A stretch of 64,000 nucleotides of DNA. Source: Micromonospora trifolii. Lineage in GTDB: Bacteria; Actinomycetota; Actinomycetes; Mycobacteriales; Micromonosporaceae. Under the pieces are notes generated by a model. It was not told where the DNA came from and ran no database searches. It saw nothing but the letters and a program-made list of their open reading frames with translations. The stretch spans positions 1 to 64,000 of the forward strand of contig NZ_JAKKFD010000020.1 of assembly GCF_022229005.1 (NCBI RefSeq), in the 5' to 3' direction. Each line of letters opens with the position of its first letter. The stretch's first letter is position 1. Position numbers and translations under genes: made by a program. Positions 24,044 to 31,940 of the stretch are shown here, piece by piece.

Positions 24044-25405
24044 TCAGCTCGCCGTGCAGCTCACCGCCGGCAGGCTGTTGGTGCCGGTCCAACTGCCGAG
24101 GAAGCCGAAACTGACGCTGGCCCCGGCGGCCAGCCGTCCGTTGTAGTCGGTGTTGCGGGCGGCCACAGTGGTTCCGCTGCTGGTGAGGGCCACATTCCAG
24201 GACTGGGTGACGCGCTGGCCGTTGGCGAAGGTCCAGCCGGCGGTCCAACCGGTGATCGCCCTCGCGCCGGCGGTCACCCGCACCTCACCCTGGAAGCCGC
24301 CCTGCCACTGGTTGGTCACCGTGTACGTCGCCGTGCAGCCACCGATCGGCGGAGGCGTGGTGGGCGGAGGCGTGGTCGGCGGTGGGGTGGTCGGCGGTGG
24401 GGTGGTCGGCGGTGGGGTGCCGCCGAAGACGCTGGCCTCGCGGGCGGTCTGCCGGATGCCGTTGACGCCGTTGAAGAGGCGCTGACCCCAGTCGGTCAGG
24501 CTCGCCGGGTTGAAGTTGGTGGCCAGGTCGAGATACTCGACGCCGCCGCCGTTGCCGCTCCACGACCAGCCCAGCCAGCCGATCCCGTTGGCCTGGCTGT
24601 ACGCGAGGATGGCGTCCTCGTCCGGGTTGCCGTCGGAGTGGTTGAAGCCGAACTCACCGACCACGATGGGCAGCCCGGCAGCGCGGAACCGGCCCAGGTA
24701 GTCGCTGATCTCCGCGGCGGTGTCGAACACCCCGTACATGTGGATGGAGAACACCGTGTTGCGGGCCGGGTCGGCGGCGAAGACCGACGCGGCGTTGTCG
24801 CGCATGGTGAACGACCAGTCCTGCCCCCAGTTCGGCGCGTCGACCATGATCGTGTGGGTCAACCCGCCGGCCCGCAGACGCTTGATCGCATTGGCGTTGT
24901 CGGTGGCCCACGAGGCGTAGTTCTGGTTGCCGTACGGCTCGTTGCCGATGTTGACGATGACGTACCTCTCCTGGCCGGCGAGGACGTCGGCGAGGCTGAG
25001 CCAGTAGTCGACGGCCCGGTCGAGGGTGATCGCCCCGCTCTGCTCGCCGTACCCGGTGGTGTCGTGCACCTCCAGCACGCAGATCAGCCGGTTGGCCTTG
25101 CAGAGCGAGATGACGTTGGCGACGTCGGCGTTGGTGTTGCGGGTCCACCGGTCGCCGCTGGAGAGCACCACCCGCACGGTGTTCGCGCCGAGCGCCTTCA
25201 CGTCGGCGAACGAGCTGGTCTGCTGCGGGTACCAGGTGTGCGCGTGGTTGACGCCGCGCATGATGAATTCGGCGCCGTTGGCGTCGTACAACTTGCCGTC
25301 TGCGACGGAGAAACCGGCCGCGGCGTGTGCCGGCTGGCCGAATGCCAGCACTGTGACGAGCAACGCGAGCAGAGTCGCGCCGGCGGCGGAGAGTCGAGTC
25401 TTCAT
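24044..25405 (-). CDS. Secreted GH5 endo-beta-mannanase with CBM2
   Basis: This is a 454-residue exported enzyme. A signal peptide (residues 1-28, ending AHA) is followed by a GH5 barrel of the mannanase-like subgroup, starting FSVADGKLYDANG. The acid/base is Glu156 (NIGNEPYG) and the nucleophile is Glu251 (VVGEFGF). A Pro/Thr linker (about 331-353, repeated PPPTT) leads to a C-terminal family 2 carbohydrate-binding module with a terminal cysteine pair. The subfamily call (GH5_8) is from pattern memory; cellulase is the alternative. The ATG at 25405 follows GAGGAAGG. Two LacI-like sites lie upstream. Confidence 0.9.
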   Translation of the reverse strand: MKTRLSAAGATLLALLVTVLAFGQPAHAAAGFSVADGKLYDANGAEFIMRGVNHAHTWYPQQTSSFADVKALGANTVRVVLSSGDRWTRNTNADVANVISLCKANRLICVLEVHDTTGYGEQSGAITLDRAVDYWLSLADVLAGQERYVIVNIGNEPYGNQNYASWATDNANAIKRLRAGGLTHTIMVDAPNWGQDWSFTMRDNAASVFAADPARNTVFSIHMYGVFDTAAEISDYLGRFRAAGLPIVVGEFGFNHSDGNPDEDAILAYSQANGIGWLGWSWSGNGGGVEYLDLATNFNPASLTDWGQRLFNGVNGIRQTAREASVFGGTPPPTTPPPTTPPPTTPPPTTPPPIGGCTATYTVTNQWQGGFQGEVRVTAGARAITGWTAGWTFANGQRVTQSWNVALTSSGTTVAARNTDYNGRLAAGASVSFGFLGSWTGTNSLPAVSCTAS

Positions 25406-25508
25406 GGCCTTCCTCAGGGAGGACCCCCGGTGCCCGACAGGGGTGGGGATGTGACAGGGGAAGGCGGCTGCAGCCCGGCAGCCGCGCCCGGCTCTCGGCG
25501 CAGGCATC

Positions 25509-25537
25509 AGCGTAGGACGATGGATTAGTCTTCGCAA
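25509..25537 (-). promoter_or_regulatory. Mannanase promoter overlapping an AACCGGTT operator
   Basis: On the minus strand TTGCGA (25532-25537) and TACGCT (25509-25514) are 17 bp apart. The -35 box overlaps AACCGGTT at 25536-25543, the core of many LacI-family sites, so a repressor there would block the promoter. Confidence 0.5.
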
Positions 25538-25641
25538 CCGGTTCAGTTGACGGGCCCGCAGCCCGGACAGCCGCAACGGCCCACGCGGACGCGGGCCGTC
25601 GCGGGGCGGTCATCCCCACCACAGGATGTGCGCCACACCCG

Positions 25642-25661
25642 GCTCTTAACCGGTTAAGAGC
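25642..25661. promoter_or_regulatory. Perfect 20-bp palindrome with AACCGGTT core
   Basis: GCTCTTAACCGGTTAAGAGC is fully symmetric. It shares its AACCGGTT core with the site in the mannanase promoter about 110 bp away. It lies 120 bp upstream of the oxidoreductase start, so it could regulate either divergent gene or allow looping. Nothing else is visible in the 376-bp gap. Confidence 0.6.
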
Positions 25662-25781
25662 GACGGTAGGCAGGCGACCGGGATCCGTCAAGCACCGCGG
25701 CAGCCCGAACCGGACGGGAGGGTTGACCGCCGTGCACCGGGGTATCCCGGGAACGATCCGTCAGCGAGAGGGGATACCAGG

Positions 25782-26744
25782 ATGGTCAGCGTCGGCTACA
25801 CCCTGATGAGCGAGCAGGCCGGGCCCAAGCAGCTGGTGGACCATGCGGTACGCGCCGAAGCGGCTGGTTTCGACCAGCTGGTGATGTCCGACCACTACTA
25901 CCCCTGGCTGGACTCCCAGGGCCACTCCCCTTACGCCTGGTCGGTGCTCGGCGCGGTCGCTCACGCCACCTCCCGCGCGCAGCTGATGTCCTTCGTGACC
26001 TGCCCCATCCGCCGCTACCACCCGGCCGTGGTCGCGCAGAAGGCCAGCACCATCGGGGCGCTCTCGGACGGCCGCTTCACGCTGGGGCTGGGCGCCGGGG
26101 AGAACCTGAACGAGCACGTGGTCGGCGGCTGGCCGCACGTCCAGCAGCGGCACGAGATGTTCGAGGAGGCGTTGCAGATCATCCGGCCGCTGCTCAACGG
26201 GGAGACGCTGACCTTCTCCGGCAACCACTTCGACGTGCCCGACGCCTACGTCTGGGACCGCCCGGAACGGCCGGTGCCGATGGCCATCGCCGCGTCCGGT
26301 CGACAGTCCGCGACGCTGGCCGCCGAGTACGGCAACGGCCTGATCTCCACCGAACCCGACCGGCACATCATCGAGATGTACGACGACGCCGGGGGCGCCG
26401 GCCAGCCCCGCTACGGTCAGGTGGCCATCTGCTACGGCCCCGACGAGGCGGAGTGCCGCAAGATCGTGCACGACCAGTTCCGCTGGTTCGGCATGGGTTG
26501 GAAGGTCAACGCCGACCTGCCCGGCCCGGACTCCTTCGCCGCCGCCACCCAGTTCGTCCGCGAGGAGGACGTCGCCGAGGGCGTCTCCTGCGGTCCGGAC
26601 ACGGACGCGCACGTCGAGGCGTTCCGCAAGTTCGTCGACGCCGGCTTCACCCACGTGGCGATCATCCAGGTCGGTGGGGAGACCCAGCCGATGTTCCTGG
26701 ACTGGGCGCAGGAGCAACTGCTGCCCCGACTGCGCGAGCTGTGA
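25782..26744 (+). CDS. F420-dependent LLM-class oxidoreductase (FGD-like)
   Basis: This is a 320-residue luciferase-like TIM-barrel protein. It contains MSDHYYPWLDSQGHSPYAW, the GLGAGENLNEHVVG loop and AIAASGRQSATLAAEYGNGLI, all typical of the F420-dependent glucose-6-phosphate dehydrogenase-like subgroup (TIGR03557 type). It should use cofactor F420 to oxidise or reduce an unknown substrate. Its stop overlaps the GTG of the alpha/beta hydrolase gene, so the two form an operon. The start ATG follows GAGAGGGG. Confidence 0.9.
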   Translation: MVSVGYTLMSEQAGPKQLVDHAVRAEAAGFDQLVMSDHYYPWLDSQGHSPYAWSVLGAVAHATSRAQLMSFVTCPIRRYHPAVVAQKASTIGALSDGRFTLGLGAGENLNEHVVGGWPHVQQRHEMFEEALQIIRPLLNGETLTFSGNHFDVPDAYVWDRPERPVPMAIAASGRQSATLAAEYGNGLISTEPDRHIIEMYDDAGGAGQPRYGQVAICYGPDEAECRKIVHDQFRWFGMGWKVNADLPGPDSFAAATQFVREEDVAEGVSCGPDTDAHVEAFRKFVDAGFTHVAIIQVGGETQPMFLDWAQEQLLPRLREL

Positions 26745-27616
26745 CCAGAGGTGCGGCACCCCGGCCGCCCGGGTCGATCCGCCGCAGCGCCGTCGGCCCG
26801 TTCGGGCCGGCCGAGCTGCGGCTCGCCATGGCCGCGCCCCGGGCGGCCGGCGGACTGACCAGCGAGTGGCGGGTCGTCGACGGACTGCGCACCCACACCC
26901 GCCGCAGCGCCGACCCGGGGACCGGGGCGCCACCCGTGGTGCTCGTGCACGGCCTGGCGGTTTCGCACCGGTATCTCACCCCGCTGGCCGTCGCGCTCGC
27001 CACCACCCATCAGGTGTACGTGCCGGACCTGCCCGGCTTCGGGCTGACCGAACACCCCCGGGGCGCGTACGACGTCCGCCGGCACGCCGACCACCTGGCC
27101 GCCTGGCTGGCCGCGTACCACCTGCCGCCGGTCTGCCTGCTGGGGCACTCGTTCGGCGCGGAGGTGGCCGCCGCGGTCGCCGCGACCCACCCTGATGCGG
27201 TACGCGCGCTGGTGTTGGCCGGCCCGACCAGTGACCCGGCGGCCCGGTCCCGACGGGCCCAGTTCGGTCGTTGGTTGGTGGACAGCCTGCACGAGGCACC
27301 GCTCCAGGCCCCGATCCTGGTGCGCGACGTCTGGAACGCCCGACCCTGGCGGGTCCTCGCCACGCTGTCGCACTCGGTGCGCAACGCCATCGAGGCGGAC
27401 CTCGTCCGGGTCAGCGCGCCGACCGTCGTCGTGACCGGCGATCGTGACCCGGTCGTGCCGGACCGGTGGCGGGACGAGGCGACGCGGCTGGTGCCGGAGG
27501 CGGCCCTGGTGGTCGTTGCCGGTGCCGCGCACAACGTGGTCACGACCGCCCCGACGGCCGTCGCGGACGCGATCCGGCACCTACTCGCCCCTCATCCCGC
27601 ACTCACGGACAGGTGA
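26741..27616 (+). CDS. Alpha/beta hydrolase
   Basis: This is a 291-residue hydrolase-fold protein with an oxyanion region VLVHGLAVSHRY, the nucleophile elbow GHSFGAE (Ser nucleophile), a late acid (TGDRDPVV) and a catalytic His near the end (GAAHNVV). The GTG at 26741 overlaps the oxidoreductase stop (GTGA), arguing for coupled translation; ATG at 26828 would remove 29 N-terminal residues of doubtful conservation. The substrate is unknown. The pairing with an F420 enzyme suggests a shared catabolic or detoxifying role, which is inference. Confidence 0.87.
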   Translation: MTRGAAPRPPGSIRRSAVGPFGPAELRLAMAAPRAAGGLTSEWRVVDGLRTHTRRSADPGTGAPPVVLVHGLAVSHRYLTPLAVALATTHQVYVPDLPGFGLTEHPRGAYDVRRHADHLAAWLAAYHLPPVCLLGHSFGAEVAAAVAATHPDAVRALVLAGPTSDPAARSRRAQFGRWLVDSLHEAPLQAPILVRDVWNARPWRVLATLSHSVRNAIEADLVRVSAPTVVVTGDRDPVVPDRWRDEATRLVPEAALVVVAGAAHNVVTTAPTAVADAIRHLLAPHPALTDR

Positions 27617-27621
27617 ACGTC

Positions 27622-27741
27622 ATGCGCTTCGGCAACACGGAGATCCGCCCGCTCGGCGGGGGCCTCGGCTGCCTCCTGATGATCCTCTTCTCGATCGTGG
27701 CCTCGGTGGTGCTGACCGTCCTGCTGAATCTGGTGCTCTGA
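27622..27741 (+). CDS. 39-residue single-pass membrane peptide
   Basis: The ATG at 27622 begins MRFGNTEIRPLGGGLGC and continues into a hydrophobic helix to the end (LLMILFSIVASVVLTVLLNLVL). It starts 5 nt after the hydrolase stop and is preceded by AGGTG. Small proteins with the FGNTEIRPLGGG start followed by one membrane helix recur in related actinobacteria as far as I recall. The function is unknown, and it is likely part of the same transcript. Confidence 0.6.
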   Translation: MRFGNTEIRPLGGGLGCLLMILFSIVASVVLTVLLNLVL

Positions 27742-27753
27742 GCCCCGCACGTC

Positions 27754-28491
27754 TCATCGGCGCAGGCCCAGGGCGCTGAGCACCTCCCGCACGGCCAGCC
27801 GGGCCGGGTCGAGCACCGAACGGCCGGCCCAGCGGGCCGCGGGCGCGACGGTGGCCCGCCACAGCCAGCGCAATCCTTGCCCGAGGGGGCGCAGCAGCAG
27901 TCGGTAGAGCGGTCGCAGCACCCGGCCGGCCGTCCGCCACGCACCGGCCACCGCGGCGCCGACCAACCGACCGACGGGCGTGAGCACCGCGCCCACCAAT
28001 CGCAGCGGCCACAGGAGCAGGTGCTCGGCGAGCCAGACCAGCACGCGCCCGAGGACCACGAGGGTTGGGCGCAGCCCATGGCGGTTCAACCAGAGCAGCG
28101 CGGGCCAGATCACCGTGCGGACGACCCACACCAGTGGGCGCCACAGCAGGTGCCGGGCGCACCAGACCAGCGGAAGCCAGACCAGCCGGTGCAGAAGCCA
28201 GGCCAGCGGGGCCAGCAGCCAGCGGCGCAGGAACCGGCCCGCCGGGCGGAGCAGGTACCGGTGCAGCAGCCGGCCGGCAGCCACGATCAGCTCCCAGAGC
28301 AGGCGTACCGGCAGCACCACGACCAGCGCCACACCGCGCGCGACGGCCGCGACGAGCGGGGGCGCGACGGCGGCCGGCTGCGCCCTGCCCGAGGCCAGTG
28401 GGTCGGCCTCGCGACGTGCCCTCGCCGGCGTGGCACGGTGATCGTTCGGCGGACCGGGCAGCGGTGAGCGGGGGGTGCGGCGGTCGGTCAC
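27754..28491 (-). CDS. Trp/Leu/Arg/Pro-rich repeat-built amphipathic protein
   Basis: The GTG at 28491 lies 6 nt after TACCGT, suggesting a leaderless message. The 245-residue product has a polar N-terminal 35 residues. It then has about 190 residues made of irregular repeats of 11-12 residues in which RP or LP, L and W recur (WLPLVW, LLWRPLVWVVR, WPALLWL, LLLWPLRL, LLRPLGQGLRWLW). Hydrophobic and Arg residues alternate so that helices would be amphipathic rather than simple membrane spans. I recognise no family. It is the last gene of the minus-strand lipid operon or a separate unit downstream of it. Confidence 0.65.
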   Translation of the reverse strand: MTDRRTPRSPLPGPPNDHRATPARARREADPLASGRAQPAAVAPPLVAAVARGVALVVVLPVRLLWELIVAAGRLLHRYLLRPAGRFLRRWLLAPLAWLLHRLVWLPLVWCARHLLWRPLVWVVRTVIWPALLWLNRHGLRPTLVVLGRVLVWLAEHLLLWPLRLVGAVLTPVGRLVGAAVAGAWRTAGRVLRPLYRLLLRPLGQGLRWLWRATVAPAARWAGRSVLDPARLAVREVLSALGLRR

Positions 28492-28556
28492 GGTGGCACG
28501 GTAATCGGCCCGCGCCACGCCCTGGTGGCCGCCGGCAGCGTGGACCGACGGTGGCG

Positions 28557-29366
28557 TCAGCCGGGAGACAACTCCAGCGTGGCGAGCAGCGGATAGTGGT
28601 CGGAGGCGGTGGCCGCCACGCCGTCGCGGATCACCCGACACTCCAGGACCCGCTGCGCCACCGCGGTGCTGCCGAGCAGGTAGTCCAGCCGCATCCCGGC
28701 GAACTCGGCCCCGCCGAGTCGGGTGGGCACTGTGTGGCCGGCGGCCTCCGGCGCGTCGACGTTGGCTGACGGCCAGAGGTCGACCAGGCCGGCGGCGAGC
28801 AGCCGGGCGATCGCGCGGGTGTCCACGGCGTCACCGGAGCGACGTAGGTGCCGCCGCCGGTAGAGGGTGGGCATGCCGGCCAGCCGGGCCGTGTGGTCCA
28901 CTGTCGGGTCGAGCGAGTTGAGGTCACCGGTGACCAGCGTCAGGGGCCCCTGGTTGCGGCGCATCGCGGCGACCAACCAGTCGACCTCCATCCGCCGCCG
29001 GCCTCCCGAGTACGGGTAGAGGTGGGTGCCGAGCACTGTGAACGGGCCGGCGGACGTGGCCACCACGACGCGGGCGGCGGCGTGGTGGAACGGACGGCGC
29101 ACCGACCCGGCGTCGACGACCCGGTACGGCGGCCGGACCAGCACCGCCACCGGCTGCCCGAAGCAGGACCGGGCCAGGTTGGGCGTCATCCCCACCCGGC
29201 CCGCCACGGTGGCCATCAACCCGTCCCGGTCGAAGCCGCGCAACTCCTGGAGGGCGAGCACGTCCGGCGCCTGCTCGTCGATGACCTGGACCACCTGATC
29301 CAACCGGTCGGGGCCGCCGCGATCCCGGCCGCCAGTGCGGATGTTCCAGGTCATCACCCGCAGCAC
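28557..29366 (-). CDS. Endonuclease/exonuclease/phosphatase (EEP) family protein
   Basis: This is a 269-residue EEP-fold protein starting VLRVMTWNIRTGG. It has the metal-binding Glu in LALQELRG, the central GTHLYPYSGGRR and TGDLNS motifs, and ends with RLDYLLGS and SDHYPLLATLEL. This fold covers nucleases, inositol phosphatases and sphingomyelinases, so the substrate is open. Because it sits directly downstream of the PAP2 gene (11 bp gap), a phospholipid or phosphoinositide role is attractive. The start is GTG at 29366; an in-frame GTG-ATG four codons later is possible. Confidence 0.87.
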   Translation of the reverse strand: MLRVMTWNIRTGGRDRGGPDRLDQVVQVIDEQAPDVLALQELRGFDRDGLMATVAGRVGMTPNLARSCFGQPVAVLVRPPYRVVDAGSVRRPFHHAAARVVVATSAGPFTVLGTHLYPYSGGRRRMEVDWLVAAMRRNQGPLTLVTGDLNSLDPTVDHTARLAGMPTLYRRRHLRRSGDAVDTRAIARLLAAGLVDLWPSANVDAPEAAGHTVPTRLGGAEFAGMRLDYLLGSTAVAQRVLECRVIRDGVAATASDHYPLLATLELSPG

Positions 29367-29377
29367 GACGGCGGCGC

Positions 29378-30868
29378 CTAGTCGGCTCGGCCGGCCCGCG
29401 CCAGCTCGTCGTCGAGGGTGTCCACGTCCTCCGACTCGATGGCTGGTTGGTTGCCTTCCTTCAGGTCCTCGTTCGGGCGGATCACCAGGTAGAGCAGCCC
29501 GATCCAGAGCGCGGAGAGCAGGATCGCGCCCATGAAGTCGGTCGGGTGGTGCATCCCCCGGTACATCCGGGACGTGGCCACCCCGACCGGCATGAGCACG
29601 GCCAGCGCCACGAAGATCCAACGCCACCACCTGTCGGTACGCGGGAAGACGATCAGGGTGATCGCCAGCCAGACGCAGATGGTGGCCGCGATGTGCCCGG
29701 ACGGGAACGACGACGTGGGCATCTGCCCGTCCAGGTTCTCCACCGGCGGACGCGGCCGGTCGATCGCGCGGGCCGACGCGAGGAAGAGGGTCAACTCCCC
29801 CACCATCGCCAGCGCCACGAAGAGCACCGGGCGCCAGCGCCGCCACACCGCCAACACCAGCGGGCAGAACACCAGCGAGATCAGCAGGATGGCATGGGTG
29901 TCACCGAACTTGCTCCACCACCAGCTGACGTCGGTCAGCACCTCGGTGTGCCGCTCGGCGAACCACTGCGGCACCTTCGTGTCGAGGGTGTCGAAGAAGG
30001 TGCCCTTGGCGTGGTAGCTGACATACGTGCCGAAGCCGTACAGCGCACCGAACACGATCACCCAGCCGACCAGTAGCTCGGCCACCGCCGAGCGGGGGTG
30101 GGCCAACACGTGTTCCTCGGCCGGGGCGGGGGCGATGTCGTGCCCCGCCTCCGGCTCCAGGCCCTCGGTCAGCGGCGGCACCGGCCGTCCCCGCTCCCGC
30201 CGCCACAGTCGGAAGGCGTACGCGGTGACGCCCAGCCAGGCGGCCCCGAGCAGCCAGGCAGCCAGCACGTCGGAGACGAAGTGCACGCCCAGCGCGATCC
30301 GGGTCAGCCCGACCAGTGCCACCAGCACACCGACGCCGACGATGGCCGGCTTGCGCCAGCGGGGCGCCATCGCCGGCAGGAACACCAGCAGCAGCGCTCC
30401 GTACGCGACGAACGAGCCGAGCGCGTGCCCGCTCGGGAAGCTGTTGCCGGGCGCGCTGGCGATCGGCACGTCCACTACCGGGCGAAGCCGGCCGACAAGG
30501 GTCTTCAGTGACGGGTCGAGGATCAGGCCACCGACCCCCGTGATGATCAGGTAGACGGCGAGTCGAGGCTGCCGCCGGATCAGCAGCCCGACCACGGCGA
30601 TGGTGACCAGCCAGATGAGGATCGGTCGGCCGCCCAGGTCCGTCACCGCCTGGAGCACTGTGACCAGCGCGTGGTGCGGGGCGACGAGCCCGTTGAACCA
30701 CTCGGCGAGCCCGTGGTCGACATCCTGGAGCGGGCTCCACTGCACCCGGACGAGCAACAACAGCAGCCCGAAGGCCACCCCGGCACCGGTGACGGCCACC
30801 AGACCGGCAATGCTCCGTTCGGCGAAATGACCGATCGGACGCCGAGCCACCTCTTTGACCGCGGTCAC
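29378..30868 (-). CDS. Fused double PAP2 phosphatase, membrane protein
   Basis: This is a 496-residue polytopic membrane protein holding two complete PAP2 domains. The first has the acid-phosphatase triad KTLVGRLRP, PSGHALGS and TRIALGVHFVSDVL. The second has AIDRPRPP, PSGHIAAT and SRMYRGMHHPTDF. The Lys of motif 1 is less clear in the second copy. Each domain is normally a full protein, so this is a gene fusion. Likely substrates are phosphatidic acid or polyprenyl pyrophosphate at the outer membrane face. The GTG at 30868 follows GGGAGGTG. It is 11 bp upstream of the EEP gene. Confidence 0.9.
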   Translation of the reverse strand: MTAVKEVARRPIGHFAERSIAGLVAVTGAGVAFGLLLLLVRVQWSPLQDVDHGLAEWFNGLVAPHHALVTVLQAVTDLGGRPILIWLVTIAVVGLLIRRQPRLAVYLIITGVGGLILDPSLKTLVGRLRPVVDVPIASAPGNSFPSGHALGSFVAYGALLLVFLPAMAPRWRKPAIVGVGVLVALVGLTRIALGVHFVSDVLAAWLLGAAWLGVTAYAFRLWRRERGRPVPPLTEGLEPEAGHDIAPAPAEEHVLAHPRSAVAELLVGWVIVFGALYGFGTYVSYHAKGTFFDTLDTKVPQWFAERHTEVLTDVSWWWSKFGDTHAILLISLVFCPLVLAVWRRWRPVLFVALAMVGELTLFLASARAIDRPRPPVENLDGQMPTSSFPSGHIAATICVWLAITLIVFPRTDRWWRWIFVALAVLMPVGVATSRMYRGMHHPTDFMGAILLSALWIGLLYLVIRPNEDLKEGNQPAIESEDVDTLDDELARAGRAD

Positions 30869-30938
30869 CCCGCACCTCCCTTGTCGCCTCTGGCGAGGCG
30901 CTTTACCCGATCCGCGTCCGTCGTACACGCCGGTGCCG

Positions 30939-31940
30939 CTAGAGCGCCGACATGTCCCCGGTGTCGTACAGCTCGGCGCGGTCCGGGTCGGGCTCCCACA
31001 GATCCGGTTGGGCGGGCTCTCGGGCACCGATGCGCAGCGCCTCCAGTTGGGCGGCGAAGGCCAGCCCACCGAAGAGCGCCATCCCGGTCAGGTTGGCCCA
31101 GAGCAGCAGCGCCATCATGCCGGTCAGGGCGCCGTAGGTCTGCCCGAAACCGTCACTGAACCGCACGTAGGCAGCGAGCAGCAGGCTGGCCAGCCACCAC
31201 AGCGCTGTGGCGATGCCCGCGCCGAACAGCAGCCAGGACAGGCCGGGCTGGTTGCGGCGCGGCGCGTGTCGGAACAGCACGGCCACGGCGACGACGGTCA
31301 GCCCGAGACTCAGCGGAAAGCGGATCACGTCCCAGATGCCGTTGGCGAACGCGCCCCACTCGTAGTGTTCGCGGACCGAGTCGCCCATCGCGCCGCCACC
31401 GACCAGGATCAGGAAGCCGGCGAGCGCGGGCAGACCGGCGGTGACGGCCAGCACGGCGGCCCGCAGGTATTTGCGCAGCGCCGGACGGTCCCGCTCGACG
31501 CCGTAGATGCGGTTGGCGCCCCGCTCGATCTGGGCCATCGTGGTGGTGAGCGCGAACAGGCCGGTGAGCAGACCGAGGGTGAGCGCCAGCTCCCCCGCGT
31601 CCTCGACGCGTTCGCCCTCGCCGAGCAGCTCGGCGACCATCTGCGAACTCTGGCCGGGGGTGAGCGCCAGGACGGTGTCGGCGACCACCTGGCCGCCCTC
31701 CTCGACGCCCAACTCGCTGATCAGGCCGGTGAGGGCGATCAGGAACGGCACCACGGCGAGGCAGAGTTGCAGCGCGAAGGCCCGGGAGTGGCTGAACCCG
31801 TCGCCGTAGCGGAACCGGATGAACGCATCCCGCAGCAGGTGCCAGCCGCCCTGCCCGCGCAGTGTGTGCCAGGCGTCGTCGGCGGACAGCTCCTCGTCGG
31901 CCATCAGCCGGGTCTCCGGCACGATGCGGGTACTACTCAC
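30939..31940 (-). CDS. YihY/BrkB family membrane protein
   Basis: This is a 333-residue membrane protein with about six hydrophobic segments and the family signature FSHSRAFALQLCLAVVPFL, later GANRIYGVERDRP and YGALTGMMALLLWANLTGMALFGG. The family was once called RNase BN and is now thought to be a transporter or flippase-like membrane protein of unknown substrate. The GTG start overlaps the last codons of the lipid kinase gene by 8 bp, indicating coupled translation. The context supports a membrane-lipid role. Confidence 0.88.
   Translation of the reverse strand: MSSTRIVPETRLMADEELSADDAWHTLRGQGGWHLLRDAFIRFRYGDGFSHSRAFALQLCLAVVPFLIALTGLISELGVEEGGQVVADTVLALTPGQSSQMVAELLGEGERVEDAGELALTLGLLTGLFALTTTMAQIERGANRIYGVERDRPALRKYLRAAVLAVTAGLPALAGFLILVGGGAMGDSVREHYEWGAFANGIWDVIRFPLSLGLTVVAVAVLFRHAPRRNQPGLSWLLFGAGIATALWWLASLLLAAYVRFSDGFGQTYGALTGMMALLLWANLTGMALFGGLAFAAQLEALRIGAREPAQPDLWEPDPDRAELYDTGDMSAL

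Noticed and set aside
24361..24420. Repeated GGTGGGGTGGTCGGC blocks
   Set aside because: They encode the Pro/Thr linker of the mannanase and are explained by that protein sequence.
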